Shown: one piece after another, positions 25,178-34,686 of the stretch
Layout: every line of letters begins with the position of its first letter
Numbering within the stretch: the first letter of the stretch is position 1
NCBI RefSeq assembly: GCF_016462415.1
Contig: NZ_JAEMTF010000025.1
Span: 1 to 51,186 of the forward strand
DNA length: 51,186 bases
Origin: Williamsia sp.
Lineage (GTDB): Bacteria > Actinomycetota > Actinomycetes > Mycobacteriales > Mycobacteriaceae
Direction of reading: 5' to 3'
The notes under the pieces: model-generated
What the model saw: only the letters and a program-made list of their open reading frames with translations
Database searches by the model: none
What the model was told of the DNA's origin: nothing
Position numbers and translations under genes: made by a program

Positions 25178-26005
25178 CTACGCGTACTCGACCGTGACCG
25201 GGGCGTGGTCGGACCAGCGGCGGTCGTAGGCGTCGGCCCGTTCGACGCGCGCCGAGGTCGCCAGTTTCGCCGCCGTCGAATTGGCCAGGTGGTAGTCGAT
25301 CCGCCATCCGGAGTCGTTGTCGAAGGCCTTGCCGCGCCATGACCACCACGAATACGGTCCCGGCTCGTCCCCGGACAGGGCGCGGACCACATCGGTCCAC
25401 CGACCACCCAGCAGATCGGCGACCCACTGGCGCTCCTCGGGGAGGAACCCGGGACTCTTCGTGTTGGTCTTCCACGCCTTGAGGTCACGCTCGGTGTGCG
25501 CGATGTTCCAGTCACCGCCCACGACGACCGCTCGGCGCTTGCGCGCGGCGGTGTCGAGGTGCGCCGCGAACGCGTCCATGAAACGGAACTTGTCGTCGCG
25601 CTTCGGGCCGTCGGCGGCACCCTTCGGCAGATACAGCGACCCCACGGTGAGCGCGGGCCGGTCGTCGGCGGCGGCGAAATCCGCCTCCAGGTATCGGCCG
25701 GTGTGGTCGAACTCGTCGCTGCCGAACCCCCGGCGCACCGCGGCCGGTGCGATGGTGCTCAACACTCCGACCCCGGCGTGCCCCTTCACCGAGGAGTCGT
25801 CCATCGACAGGTGCCACCCGGCCTCGAGCGCCGGGGCCAGTGCCTCGCGGGCCTGCTCCTCGGTCGCGCGGATCTCCTGGATCAGCACGAATCGCGAGCC
25901 CGTCGGTTCACCCAACCAGGGCAGCATGCCGGGGTTGTGTGGATTGCGTTCCTTGACCGCGGCGCGGACGCCGTTGATGTTCGCTGTGGTGATCGTGAAG
26001 GGCAC
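25178..26005 (-). CDS. xthA: Exodeoxyribonuclease III (AP endonuclease)
   Basis: A 275-aa enzyme of the exonuclease III/EEP fold that cuts at abasic sites and trims 3' ends in base excision repair. The metal Glu is in LIQEIRATEE, the catalytic Asp/Asn pair in GGDWNIAHTERD, and SDHAPVTVEYA closes the active site. GWRIDYHLA is the usual C-terminal motif. The GTG at 26003-26005 starts directly at PFTITTANINGVRAA; the longer frame reaches into the MFS gene and is not conserved. Confidence 0.93.
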   Translation of the reverse strand: MPFTITTANINGVRAAVKERNPHNPGMLPWLGEPTGSRFVLIQEIRATEEQAREALAPALEAGWHLSMDDSSVKGHAGVGVLSTIAPAAVRRGFGSDEFDHTGRYLEADFAAADDRPALTVGSLYLPKGAADGPKRDDKFRFMDAFAAHLDTAARKRRAVVVGGDWNIAHTERDLKAWKTNTKSPGFLPEERQWVADLLGGRWTDVVRALSGDEPGPYSWWSWRGKAFDNDSGWRIDYHLANSTAAKLATSARVERADAYDRRWSDHAPVTVEYA

Positions 26006-26015
26006 GGCCGCGAGA

Positions 26016-27269
26016 CTAACCGACGCCCACCGGCGTATCGATCTCGGCCGCAACGGAGTTGGCTTTTCCGGTGGTGCGCCTCTGGGCGAACACCGCCACG
26101 GCCAGCACCATCAGTCCGGCGACACCGAGCCCGGCCCCGAGCACCGACGGTGCGCGGTAGCCGAACCCGCCCGCGATGACCAGACCACCGAGCCACGCAC
26201 CGCCGGCATTGGCGACGTTGAGCGCCGAGTGGTTCAGCGCGGCGGCCAGGGTCTGCGCGTCGTCGGCGACATCCATGAGTCGGGTCTGCAGTGCGGGCAC
26301 CAACGCCGAGCCGGTCACCCCGACGACGAACACCAGGACCAGCGCGGTCCAGGCGTTGCCCGCCACGGCCACGAACACCAGGAGCGCGACGACGATCGAG
26401 ACCAGTCCGGCCACGAGTGTGCCGACGACGTTGCGGTCGGCGAGTGCGCCGCCGACGATGTTGCCCACGACCATGCCGATCCCGAACAGCATCAGCGCGA
26501 TCGGGACGAGTCCCCCGGGGAGTCCGGAGACGTCGGTCAGCGTGGTGTGGATGTAGGTGTAGAACGCGAACATCCCGCCGAAGCCGACGATGCCGATCAG
26601 CAGGGTGAACCACACCTGCGGACGGGCGAGGGCGCCGAGCTCGGTCATCGGGTTGGTCATCGTCATGCCCGACAGCGTGGGCAGGTAACGGATCAGCGCG
26701 GCGATGGTCAGCAGTCCGATGACGACGACGACACCGAATGCGGTGCGCCAGCCGAGGGAGTCGCCGAGCCACGTCGCGGCCGGGACCCCGACGACGTTGG
26801 CGACCGACAGACCCATCATCACCTGACCGACGGCCTTGGCGCGGCTGCCCGCACCCGCGAGGTGGGCCGCGACCAACGCCGCGACACCGAAGTAGGCGCC
26901 GTGCGGTAACCCGGCGACGAACCGCGCCGCCATCAGCGTCCCGTAGGTGGGTGCGAACACCGTCGCGGCATTGCCCACGACGAAGGCGACCATCAGAGCG
27001 ATGAGCAGGGTTCGTCGCGACATCCGCGCGGTGGCGGCGGCGATCAGGGGCGCGCCGACGACAACGCCGAGCGCGTAGGCGGAGATGACGTGGCCGGCGG
27101 TGGGTTCGCTGATGTCGAGCGAGCCGGCGATGTTGGGGAGCAGTCCCATCGACACGAACTCGGTGGTGCCGATGCCGAAGCCGCCGAGGGCCAGCGCGAG
27201 GATCGCGACCCGTCGGGTGCGGGCCACGCTCGCAGACGAGTCGGCGTCGGTGTGCGGCGCGGAGGCCAT
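26016..27269 (-). CDS. MFS exporter (AraJ/YdhP-like DHA1 family)
   Basis: A 417-aa transporter with 12 predicted helices. The first helix has GGFGIGTTEFVSMGLLPNIA, the signature of the AraJ/SotB/NepI sugar- and drug-efflux group. The loop after helix 2 and the segment RFVAGLPHGAYFGVAA fit the same group. It probably exports a small molecule by proton antiport; the substrate is unknown. An inverted repeat sits just upstream of the start codon, so a local repressor is likely, though none is encoded here. It is 10 bp upstream of xthA. Confidence 0.88.
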   Translation of the reverse strand: MASAPHTDADSSASVARTRRVAILALALGGFGIGTTEFVSMGLLPNIAGSLDISEPTAGHVISAYALGVVVGAPLIAAATARMSRRTLLIALMVAFVVGNAATVFAPTYGTLMAARFVAGLPHGAYFGVAALVAAHLAGAGSRAKAVGQVMMGLSVANVVGVPAATWLGDSLGWRTAFGVVVVIGLLTIAALIRYLPTLSGMTMTNPMTELGALARPQVWFTLLIGIVGFGGMFAFYTYIHTTLTDVSGLPGGLVPIALMLFGIGMVVGNIVGGALADRNVVGTLVAGLVSIVVALLVFVAVAGNAWTALVLVFVVGVTGSALVPALQTRLMDVADDAQTLAAALNHSALNVANAGGAWLGGLVIAGGFGYRAPSVLGAGLGVAGLMVLAVAVFAQRRTTGKANSVAAEIDTPVGVG

Positions 27270-27280
27270 GGCGCAGTCCT

Positions 27281-27295
27281 TTCACACGGGGTGAA
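27281..27295. promoter_or_regulatory. Inverted repeat next to the MFS start (operator candidate)
   Basis: TTCAC-ACGGG-GTGAA lies 11 bp upstream of the MFS start codon. Related half-sites TGTGAA and TTCACA recur about 70 and 110 bp further upstream in the same intergenic region. Such arrangements are typical of TetR/MarR operators; the regulator is not in this window. Confidence 0.35.
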
Positions 27296-27432
27296 CCATC
27301 AGGTCCGCTGGCGATGAGTGGGCGCACACCGGCGGGCGCCACGAGTCACCTCAACGGCCGACCGCGTGTGAAAGATTCCGACGAGGTGGGTGAGTTGCTT
27401 CACATGCCACGTGCGTGTCGGGGGGTGGTGGC

Positions 27433-28923
27433 TCAGTCGCCATCCGGTTCATGTGGGGCCGACGCCTGATCCGATGCCGCGGCGGACGGCGTCGGGGGCG
27501 TCGGATCGGGGGCCGCGGTCGCGCTCGGTGTCGTTCCCGATGACGTTGCCGTGCGTGGAGAGGACGTCGACGGAGTGCTGGTCGGCGCCGGAGTCGCGGT
27601 GGTCGGGGCGGGTGACGGCCGGAACCCGGCGAGCACGTCTTCGAGGCGCCGCTGCACCGCACCCCGCAGCGGAGCGCCGGGGGTCATACCCGAACGCGAC
27701 GCCACCGGACGCGGCGTGGTGCTCGACGCAACCGAGCGCGGGGCGGAGGAGCTCGTGGCGCCGGAGTCCGAGACGGTACGCGATGCGACGGGCATCACGG
27801 TGCCGGACAGCCGTGCCCGGACGACCGCGGTCCAGTCGGCGACGAACCGGACCGGGAACCGGGCGATCCCACGAAGGGAGACGAGCATCCGCGCCTGCGC
27901 TGCCGGGTCGCCCCGGAGCGCGCCACCGATCGTCAGCAGATCGGGAAGCGTGGCCCCGTGTCCCAGCTCCGGGTACTGCGGCCCCCTGGCCTGGAAGAAC
28001 GCAACCACCGGCGCAAACCGCGCCAGTTCGGGATACCTGAGCGGGATGTAGAAGGTGGGTACACCGTCGAGGGCGTGCACCCCGACGCCGGCCAGCAGAA
28101 TGGAGATGGCCGTGGGCCGGGCGACCAGGACGGTCCCGGTGGGTGCGGCACCGTGTCCCAGCTCCGTCGGGTCTGCCATGTACGGGGTGTACTCGAAATG
28201 TTTTGTCCCGAAGCCGAGCAGGGCGTCGATGGCGCCGAGTGGATCGTGCAGCGGGTCGGGCAGATCGCAGATGGGGTCCCCGTCGACACACACGTCGAGA
28301 ACGGGGATGTCCCCGTATCCGCCGGGCCCTCGCGGTCCGCGCATACCGAGGCCCGGTATGACGCCGATCATCGACACCTCGACTCCGCGCCCTCGTGCAT
28401 CCCCGGTGCGACGCGGATCGGAGTACAGCTCACCGGACACGATCGGGGCACCCTGGCTGTCCCGGGTCGCGACGGACGGGTGTGGGTCGGTGGCGAGCGC
28501 GTGCAGTTCGTCGCCGGCGATGGCCGCACCCTGCGAGTACCCCACGATGACGACCGGGCTCTCGGCACACCCGGGCGTGGCCCGGTAGGTGACCACACCG
28601 TCGTGCACGGCTGTACGGCCGATGGCCGCGCTCGCCGTATAGGAGGTCGCACCCAATGGCCACACCGTGGCGGGATAGGTCACGTGTTCGACGTCGTAAC
28701 CGGGGTAGCGACTCGCTATGTCTCTGGTGTGGTAATTCGATGGGTCGTCATTTGTCCCGTCGACGATGAACACTTTTCCGGCTGAGGGACAGGTGGAGGC
28801 CTGGGCACCCGCTGCGGACGCCACATCGGCCTGGAGCAGGACCAACACCGCTGGTATCGACGCGGACAGAACAACCATCGCGAGTCGCGCCTGCAGGATT
28901 CTCACGTCGGAAACCACTTTCAT
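27433..28923 (-). CDS. Secreted PE-PPE-domain alpha/beta hydrolase
   Basis: A 496-aa exported serine hydrolase of the PE-PPE/cutinase-like superfamily. A signal peptide spans about residues 1-38 (hydrophobic core then ASAAGA). The hydrolase domain (about 45-360) has the nucleophile motif GYSQGA with Ser130. The last 120 residues are a Ser/Thr/Pro/Ala-rich tail, perhaps a cell-wall spacer. In mycobacteria this domain is found in PE/PPE proteins and acts as esterase; here it stands alone with a normal signal peptide. Substrate (lipid ester or trehalose-linked acyl group) is unknown. A long AT-richer region precedes it. Confidence 0.8.
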   Translation of the reverse strand: MKVVSDVRILQARLAMVVLSASIPAVLVLLQADVASAAGAQASTCPSAGKVFIVDGTNDDPSNYHTRDIASRYPGYDVEHVTYPATVWPLGATSYTASAAIGRTAVHDGVVTYRATPGCAESPVVIVGYSQGAAIAGDELHALATDPHPSVATRDSQGAPIVSGELYSDPRRTGDARGRGVEVSMIGVIPGLGMRGPRGPGGYGDIPVLDVCVDGDPICDLPDPLHDPLGAIDALLGFGTKHFEYTPYMADPTELGHGAAPTGTVLVARPTAISILLAGVGVHALDGVPTFYIPLRYPELARFAPVVAFFQARGPQYPELGHGATLPDLLTIGGALRGDPAAQARMLVSLRGIARFPVRFVADWTAVVRARLSGTVMPVASRTVSDSGATSSSAPRSVASSTTPRPVASRSGMTPGAPLRGAVQRRLEDVLAGFRPSPAPTTATPAPTSTPSTSSPRTATSSGTTPSATAAPDPTPPTPSAAASDQASAPHEPDGD

Positions 28924-28960
28924 ACGGTGCCGGGCACGAACACCCGTGGTTTTCGAGAAT

Positions 28961-28975
28961 ATGACTTCGCGTCAT
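28961..28975. promoter_or_regulatory. Inverted repeat in the AT-rich region upstream of the PE-PPE gene
   Basis: ATGAC-TTCGC-GTCAT is a perfect 15-bp interrupted palindrome 38 bp upstream of the PE-PPE start. Forty bases further a second element, ACAATTGT plus TTGTCGCAACAA, follows. The whole 28924-29090 stretch is clearly poorer in GC than its surroundings and has no convincing gene. It is probably a regulatory region. Confidence 0.35.
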
Positions 28976-29180
28976 TGTGGGAAATCACCCGAACGCGCGA
29001 ACAATTGTCGCAACAATGCTCATGTGAAAGCTTTTATTGTATTTTCGCTAACATTCTTCTCGACTCGGCGTGAGGTTGTCGCGACCCGCGCCCCCATGAC
29101 CTCCCCGACCGTCGGAATGCAAGGCGGCGGGCGGTTGGGATCGGGCTGCGTCAGAGCCTTCCAACGGCCGATTCCCGGTG

Positions 29181-29186
29181 TTATAT
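29181..29186 (+). promoter_or_regulatory. -10 box of the metYX promoter
   Basis: TTATAT lies 11 bp before the first paired base of the SAM-IV riboswitch, placing the transcription start at about 29192-29196, just ahead of the aptamer. The -35 region is weak. Confidence 0.5.
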
Positions 29187-29195
29187 CCTTGACGC

Positions 29196-29318
29196 CAGGT
29201 CATGAGTGTCAGCGACAAGCCCCGGCTTGCTGATCGGCAACCCTCCAACCGCGGTGGGGTGCTCCGGGTGATTGACCGGGTTGTGGACGTCCACCGCACG
29301 CGGTGGGGCCACGGCAAG
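29196..29318 (+). promoter_or_regulatory. SAM-IV riboswitch
   Basis: The leader matches the actinobacterial SAM-IV aptamer that senses S-adenosylmethionine. Recognised conserved blocks are GGTCATGAGTG, CAAGCCCCGGCTTGCTG, CGGCAACCCTCCAACCG and GGTGGGGTGCTCCGGGTGA. The closing P1 stem is GGTCA (29198-29202) with TGACC (29273-29277), and further 3' helices follow (GTGG/CCAC region). Two hairpins lie between the aptamer and the start codon: GGGTCCG/CGGACCC (29322-29340) and CCGGGC/GCCCGG (29344-29361), the latter ending 7 nt before AAAGAGAG at the ribosome-binding site. High SAM should lower metYX expression; whether by termination or by blocking translation is not settled. Confidence 0.9.
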
Positions 29319-29385
29319 CGCGGGTCCGAAGGTCGGACCCACACCGGGCACAGTCGCCCGGCCGACCGAAAGAGAGCTTCTTCCG

Positions 29386-30729
29386 ATGTCTGATCTCCCC
29401 TACGACGGCACCCTCGAGCCCGAGGATCCCACCCTGAAATGGGCCTTCGAGACCAAGCAGATCCACGCCGGCCAGACCGCAGACGCGGCCACCTCGGCAC
29501 GCGCACTGCCGATCTACCAGACCACCTCGTACACGTTCCGCGACACCCAGCACGCCGCCGACCTCTTCGGACTCGCCGAGCCGGGCAACATCTACACCCG
29601 CATCATGAACCCGACGCAGGACGCCGTCGAACAGCGCATCGCCGCGCTGGAGGGCGGCGTCGCGGCGCTGCTGGTGGCGTCGGGGCAGGCCGCCGAGACG
29701 TACTCGATCCTGAACATCGTCGAGACCGGCGGACACGTCGTGTCCAGCCCGCGGCTCTACGGCGGCACCTACAACCTCTTCCACTACACGCTGCCGAAGC
29801 TCGGCATCGAGGTCAGTTTCGTCGACGACCCGGAGGACCTCGACTCGTGGCGTGCGGCGGTCAAGCCCAACACCCGCGCGTTCTTCGGTGAGACGATCTC
29901 GAACCCCAACAACGAGATCCTCGACCTCCCCGGCGTCTCCGGCGTCGCCCACGAGAACGGGATCCCGCTCATCGTCGACAACACCGTCGCGACGCCGTTC
30001 CTCATCCAGCCGCTCAAGCACGGCGCCGACATCGTCGTGCACTCCGCGACGAAGTACCTCGGTGGCCACGGCACCGCGGTCGGCGGCGTGATCGTCGACG
30101 GCGGCACGTTCGACTGGCGGGGTCAGCGCGACGGCGCCGACCTGTTCCCCGGGTTCACCACGCCCGACGCGAGCTACCACGGAGCCGTGTTCGCCGACCT
30201 CGGCGCCCCGGCCTTCGCGCTCAAGGCCCGCGTGCAGTGGCTGCGTGACACCGGTGCGGCGATCTCGCCGTTCAACGCGTTCCTGATCTCGCAGGGCCTC
30301 GAGACCCTGAGCCTGCGGATCGAGCGGCACGTGTCGAACGCACAGGCCGTCGCGACATTCCTCGAAGGCCACGCTCAGGTCGAGAACGTCGCGTACGCGG
30401 GACTCGAGTCGTCGAACTGGTACCGGCGTGGCCAGGAGCTGGCCCCGAAGGGTCAGGGCGCGATCGTGGCGTTCGAGATCGTCGGCGGAGTCGACGCCGG
30501 CAAGCGGTTCGTCGACGCGTTGACGTTGCACAGCCACGTCGCCAACATCGGAGACGTCCGATCGCTGGTCATCCACCCGGCCTCGACCACGCACTCACAG
30601 CTCACCCCTGAGGAGCAGCTCGCCGCGGGTGTGGCCCCGGGACTGGTACGCCTCGCGGTGGGTATCGAGGGGATCGACGACATCATCGCCGATCTGGAGA
30701 CAGGATTCGGAGCGGCCGGCCAACTGTGA
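29386..30729 (+). CDS. metY: O-acetylhomoserine sulfhydrylase (aminocarboxypropyltransferase)
   Basis: A 447-aa PLP enzyme of the Cys/Met metabolism family that makes homocysteine from O-acetylhomoserine and sulfide. The PLP lysine is in [18 protein letters not shown], and the N-terminal [19 protein letters not shown] and [20 protein letters not shown] are typical of MetY. The ATG at 29386 follows AGAGAG. It is the first gene behind the SAM-IV riboswitch and overlaps metX by GTGA. The order equals Rv3340-Rv3341 (metC-metA in the old naming). Confidence 0.94.
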   Translation: MSDLPYDGTLEPEDPTLKWAFETKQIHAGQTADAATSARALPIYQTTSYTFRDTQHAADLFGLAEPGNIYTRIMNPTQDAVEQRIAALEGGVAALLVASGQAAETYSILNIVETGGHVVSSPRLYGGTYNLFHYTLPKLGIEVSFVDDPEDLDSWRAAVKPNTRAFFGETISNPNNEILDLPGVSGVAHENGIPLIVDNTVATPFLIQPLKHGADIVVHSATKYLGGHGTAVGGVIVDGGTFDWRGQRDGADLFPGFTTPDASYHGAVFADLGAPAFALKARVQWLRDTGAAISPFNAFLISQGLETLSLRIERHVSNAQAVATFLEGHAQVENVAYAGLESSNWYRRGQELAPKGQGAIVAFEIVGGVDAGKRFVDALTLHSHVANIGDVRSLVIHPASTTHSQLTPEEQLAAGVAPGLVRLAVGIEGIDDIIADLETGFGAAGQL

Positions 30730-31883
30730 GCATCGACCCACGGACACTCTCGGTGTCTGCGCCCTCTGAGACGACATCCGACTGGGAGACCCTCCCGGAC
30801 GGTCAGCTCACCGGCGTGTCCGTGGGTCCGCTCTCTCTCGACAACGGGGAGCGCATCGACGACGTCACCCTGGCGTTCCAGCGGTGGGGTCGCCTGTCGC
30901 CCGACCGCGACAACGTCGTCCTCGCCCTGCACGCGCTCACCGGCGACAGCCACGTGACCGGCCCGGCCGGTCCCGGTCAACTCTCCCCCGGGTGGTGGGA
31001 CGGCCTGATCGGTCCCGGCTGCGCGGTCGACACCGACGAGTGGTGTGTCATCGCTGCGAACGTGCTCGGCGGGTGCAACGGCTCCACCGGCCCCTCCTCC
31101 CCCGACTCCGAGGGCAACATCTGGGGCTCACGCTTCCCGCACATCACCGTGCTCGACCAGGTCCGGGCCGAGGTCGCCCTGATGGACGCGCTCGGGATCG
31201 ACTCGGTGGCCGCTGTTCTCGGTGGTTCGATGGGCGGCGCACGGTCACTCGAGTGGGTCATCGGCTACCCCGACCGTGTGCGCAGCGCGCTGATCCTGGC
31301 CGTCGGACCGCGGGCCACCGCCGATCAGATCGGAACTCAGACGACGCAGATCGCGGCGATCAAGGCTGATCCGCACTGGCACGGTGGTGATTACCATTCC
31401 ACGCCGGACCGCCCCACCGCCGGCCTCGGCATCGCCCGCCGGATCGCGCACATGTACTACCGATCCGAACCCGAACTCGACAGCCGCTTCACCAATGAGC
31501 CCCAGGGCGAGGAGAACCCACTACTCGGTGGGCGGTACGCCGTACAGAGCTACCTCGAACACCAGGCCGACAAACTCGTCGCACGGTTCGACGCGGGCAG
31601 CTATGTGGTGCTCAGCGAGGTACTCAACCACCACGACGTCGGACGCAACCGCGGTGGCACCCGGGCCGCCCTGCAGGGCTGCCACGTCCCGGTGGTCGTC
31701 GGCGGTATCACCTCCGACCGGCTCTACCCGCTGCGGACTCAGGCCGAACTGGCCGAACAGATGCCCGGTTGCGTCGGCGGACTGCAGATCGTGCACTCCG
31801 ACAACGGACACGACGGATTCCTGACCGAGTTCGACGCCATCGCCGATCTCCTCAAGCGCACGTTGGAACTCGCGCGCCGCTGA
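30726..31883 (+). CDS. metX: Homoserine O-acetyltransferase
   Basis: A 385-aa alpha/beta-hydrolase-fold acyltransferase that makes O-acetylhomoserine from homoserine and acetyl-CoA, supplying metY. The nucleophile is Ser168 in [14 protein letters not shown]; Asp is in [14 protein letters not shown] and His in [26 protein letters not shown] and the [11 protein letters not shown] region are MetX hallmarks. The GTG start overlaps the metY stop, so both are under the same SAM control. Confidence 0.95.
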   Translation: MSIDPRTLSVSAPSETTSDWETLPDGQLTGVSVGPLSLDNGERIDDVTLAFQRWGRLSPDRDNVVLALHALTGDSHVTGPAGPGQLSPGWWDGLIGPGCAVDTDEWCVIAANVLGGCNGSTGPSSPDSEGNIWGSRFPHITVLDQVRAEVALMDALGIDSVAAVLGGSMGGARSLEWVIGYPDRVRSALILAVGPRATADQIGTQTTQIAAIKADPHWHGGDYHSTPDRPTAGLGIARRIAHMYYRSEPELDSRFTNEPQGEENPLLGGRYAVQSYLEHQADKLVARFDAGSYVVLSEVLNHHDVGRNRGGTRAALQGCHVPVVVGGITSDRLYPLRTQAELAEQMPGCVGGLQIVHSDNGHDGFLTEFDAIADLLKRTLELARR

Positions 31884-31905
31884 CCTCACGGTCGACTCTG
31901 GGGCC

Positions 31906-33387
31906 TCAGCCCACCGGCGTGGTGGTGGGGGTACCCGGCGCCGACCGCGGAACCGGGTTCAGTGGATTGGGGTACGGGGTCAGCGTGCGCGTCGGTGCGT
32001 CCCCCGGTGGTGTCACCGGTCCCGAGTACGGATCCGTCGAACCCGACGGGGAACCCGGCATCGACGGAGGACTCGTCGCCGGCGCGGAGGTCTCCGGTGT
32101 GATCGTCGAGGTGGGAACCTGCGACGAGGGCATGGTGGTCGGCAATTCCGTTGTCGCCCAACCGGGTCGGTTCGGCACACGGGGCGACGGTGGCGCGATG
32201 GTCTCCACGGGCGCCTCCTCGGTCGTTGTCTCCCGAGCCGTCGTCGACGACACCTCCGGGAGTGCCGGGGCAACAGATCGTGCCGATGAGATCGCGGTCG
32301 CCGAGGTCGCGGTGGCGACGTTGACAGTGGGTTCGCCGACGACGGAGGACGCCGGGCCGGTGGGGGTCAACACCTCCGGTGTCGAGTTGCCGGTGAGGGC
32401 CGCACCCACGGCGTAGACGGTCAACATCGTGCCCGCGAGCAGGGCTCCGACGATCGCCAGTGGTACCGCGGACAGCCAGTCCCGGTGGCGTCGTCCACCG
32501 ATGAACGCCAGCCGGAGTGGAGCCGCAGCGGTCGAACCGGCCAGCAGCGCGGCACCGATGGCGCACAGCAGTTCCGGCGACTGCGGACGGATCACCTCGG
32601 TCGGTCCGTCGCGGTCGACGACGTCGTGCAGCGCAGGGATGTTGGCGAGCCCGCCGACCAGGACCACGGGCACCGACGATCCGTCGACGAACTCGGTCAC
32701 CTCGGCGATCATCGACTTGGCCATCGCGTCGATCGCCGCCTCGAGCATCGCCACCGACATCTGGCGGTCGACCCCGGAGACCTGAAAGGTGGTCGAATCA
32801 CCCTGTGAGAGATCCTCTTTTGCCGTACGACAGCCCGAGACGAGGGCCGCCCACCCGGCCCGCGACGTCATCGGACTGGTCTGCGCGGCCACCTGATCGG
32901 CCAGCGCGGCATCGAGGGCGAAGCCGGACATGGCGGTCGAACGGGTGATGTCGGAGATGGCACCGGTCGTGGTGTCGAGACGGAACATGGTCATACCGGT
33001 GTCGCCGCAGTCGACGACGACCACATCGGGATGTGCTGCTATCTCACCGGATTCGGCGAGTGCGCGCGCCACCGACTCCGCGTCTCCCACGAGGTGGATC
33101 TGGCGGCGCGGACCGACACCGCGGGACGCGATCTCGCGACCCTGCGCGGTGGTGCGGCACGCGACTCCGATCGATCCCACCGCAATGCTGTTGCTGCGTG
33201 CGCGGTCGAGCATGAGATCGATGCCGGAGTTGACCCGTCCCGCGCGGTCCAGGCGATCGGTGGGGTCGACGTCGATGACCCGCGAATCGACCGAGCGCTG
33301 CCCCACTTCGTCCACCGTGACGAGGGCACAGTGGATCATGCCGTTACCGGCAGAGACACCGAGGGTGGTAGCAGGACCAGAAGTCAT
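31906..33387 (-). CDS. Actin/HSP70-like ATPase-domain protein with membrane segment and Pro/Thr-rich tail
   Basis: A 493-aa protein. Residues 1-290 look like an actin-HSP70 fold: an opening strand with TTLGVSAGNGMIHCALV, a phosphate-2-like VVVVDCGDTGMTMFRLD (about 122-138), and an adenosine-site-like PVVLVGGLANIPALHDVV (240-257). One transmembrane helix spans about 305-330. The remaining 160 residues are Pro/Thr/Ser-rich and would be outside the membrane. There is no HSP70 substrate-binding domain, so 'chaperone' would be a misnomer; a membrane-anchored actin-like sensor or scaffold is more likely. It is convergent with metX and its role is unknown. Confidence 0.75.
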   Translation of the reverse strand: MTSGPATTLGVSAGNGMIHCALVTVDEVGQRSVDSRVIDVDPTDRLDRAGRVNSGIDLMLDRARSNSIAVGSIGVACRTTAQGREIASRGVGPRRQIHLVGDAESVARALAESGEIAAHPDVVVVDCGDTGMTMFRLDTTTGAISDITRSTAMSGFALDAALADQVAAQTSPMTSRAGWAALVSGCRTAKEDLSQGDSTTFQVSGVDRQMSVAMLEAAIDAMAKSMIAEVTEFVDGSSVPVVLVGGLANIPALHDVVDRDGPTEVIRPQSPELLCAIGAALLAGSTAAAPLRLAFIGGRRHRDWLSAVPLAIVGALLAGTMLTVYAVGAALTGNSTPEVLTPTGPASSVVGEPTVNVATATSATAISSARSVAPALPEVSSTTARETTTEEAPVETIAPPSPRVPNRPGWATTELPTTMPSSQVPTSTITPETSAPATSPPSMPGSPSGSTDPYSGPVTPPGDAPTRTLTPYPNPLNPVPRSAPGTPTTTPVG

Positions 33388-33399
33388 ATGACGTCAACG

Positions 33400-33415
33400 G
33401 TAACAGTTTGGTCAC
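33400..33415. promoter_or_regulatory. Possible MtrA-type direct repeat before the HSP70-like gene
   Basis: GTAAC (33400-33404) and GTCAC (33411-33415) repeat with an 11-bp period in the promoter region of the gene starting at 33387. MtrA, the actinobacterial cell-envelope regulator, binds direct repeats of the GTCACA type. The match is short, so this is a suggestion only. Confidence 0.25.
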
Positions 33416-33449
33416 GGCGAGCACCAATCTTTGTGACGTGAGCAGCGCC

Positions 33450-33791
33450 TCAGTCGGTTCCCAGGGGGTCGATCGAGGTGGCCAGCCAGAGGATGGCCGC
33501 ACCTGCCGCGGCCATCGCCCCGACATCGAACACCCGGCTGCGGACCTGCAGCAATCCCACTCGTGACGTGGGCAGGACGGCGCGCAGCAGCGCGGCCAGC
33601 ACCGCTCCGGCACCGAAGACGAACGCGCCGCGGCGCCAGCGGTCGAGCAGCAGGAACACCACGGCCACCGCGACGAAGACCAGGACGATGACGAACGGGA
33701 TCTGCACCACGATCGCGCGGATGCGCCGCGCCCGACCGAACGTGACCGCGACGTCGCCTCGGTCGGCGTCGGCGCGACGATCCGGGGTCAT
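33450..33791 (-). CDS. DUF3017 membrane protein downstream of folD
   Basis: A 113-aa protein with three predicted helices (about 28-48, 54-72 and 89-106) after a charged N-terminus. DUF3017 proteins follow folD in mycobacteria (Rv3355c next to Rv3356c), and this one overlaps the folD stop by ATGA, supporting the start at 33789-33791. Function unknown. Confidence 0.8.
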   Translation of the reverse strand: MTPDRRADADRGDVAVTFGRARRIRAIVVQIPFVIVLVFVAVAVVFLLLDRWRRGAFVFGAGAVLAALLRAVLPTSRVGLLQVRSRVFDVGAMAAAGAAILWLATSIDPLGTD

Positions 33792-34660
33792 CGGGCCTGC
33801 GCCCGTGCGGCGGCCAGCTGCTTCTCGGCGCGCTCCACCACGTTGACGAGCAGGAATGCACGGGTCAGCGGTCCGACCCCGCCGGGGTTCGGCGAGACGT
33901 GCCCGGCGACCTCCCACACGTCGGGGGCGACGTCGCCGACGAGTCCGGCGTCGGTGCGGCTGACACCGACGTCGAGCACCGCGGCGCCGGGCTTCACCAT
34001 GTCGGCGGTGATCAGGTGTGGGACACCGGCGGCCGCGACGACGATGTCGGCGCGCGACACCTCCGAGGCCAGGTCGGCGGTTCCGGTGTGGCACAACGTG
34101 ACCGTCGCGTTCTCGGTGCGTCGGGTCAGCAGGAGACCGATCGGACGACCGATGGTGACGCCGCGACCCACCACCACGACGCGGGCACCTGCGATGGGGA
34201 CGTCGTAACGGCGGAGCAGGTGCACGACACCGCGCGGGGTGCACGGCAGCGTCGACTCGGTCCCGAGGACCAACCGGCCCAGGTTGATCGGGTGCAGGCC
34301 GTCCGCGTCCTTCTCCGGGGCGATGCGCTCGAGTGCGGCGTTGTCGTCGAGGTGCGCGGGCAGCGGCAGCTGGACGATGTAACCGGTGCACGCGGGATCG
34401 GCGTTGAGCTCGTCGATGACGGCGTTGAGCTCGTCGGTGGTGGTGTCGGCGGGCAGGTCGCGCCGTAGCGAGGCGATGCCGACCTTCGCGCAGTCGGCGT
34501 GCTTACCGCGCACGTACGCCTGTGATCCCGGATCGTCGCCCACGAGGACCGTCCCCAGGCCGGGCGTGATGCCCGCCTCGCCGAGTGCGCGCACCCGTTC
34601 GGTCAGGTCGACGAAGATCTCGTCGCGGGTGGCCTTGCCGTCGAGTGCAGTCGCAGTCAC
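33788..34660 (-). CDS. folD: Bifunctional methylenetetrahydrofolate dehydrogenase/cyclohydrolase
   Basis: A 290-aa cytosolic one-carbon enzyme interconverting 5,10-methylene-THF and 10-formyl-THF with NADP. The catalytic Lys region is [29 protein letters not shown] and [16 protein letters not shown] are signature segments; the NADP site is [30 protein letters not shown] ends the protein. It lies 26 nt downstream of mfpA on the same strand and overlaps the DUF3017 gene. Confidence 0.95.
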   Translation of the reverse strand: MTATALDGKATRDEIFVDLTERVRALGEAGITPGLGTVLVGDDPGSQAYVRGKHADCAKVGIASLRRDLPADTTTDELNAVIDELNADPACTGYIVQLPLPAHLDDNAALERIAPEKDADGLHPINLGRLVLGTESTLPCTPRGVVHLLRRYDVPIAGARVVVVGRGVTIGRPIGLLLTRRTENATVTLCHTGTADLASEVSRADIVVAAAGVPHLITADMVKPGAAVLDVGVSRTDAGLVGDVAPDVWEVAGHVSPNPGGVGPLTRAFLLVNVVERAEKQLAAARAQAR

Positions 34661-34686
34661 CCGACCAGTGTCCCCGACCGGCCCGC

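Noticed and set aside
28766-29233. 155-codon plus-strand frame across the AT-rich region and into the riboswitch
   Set aside because: It overlaps the 5' end of the PE-PPE gene and the SAM-IV aptamer, has no ribosome-binding sequence, and its protein looks random.
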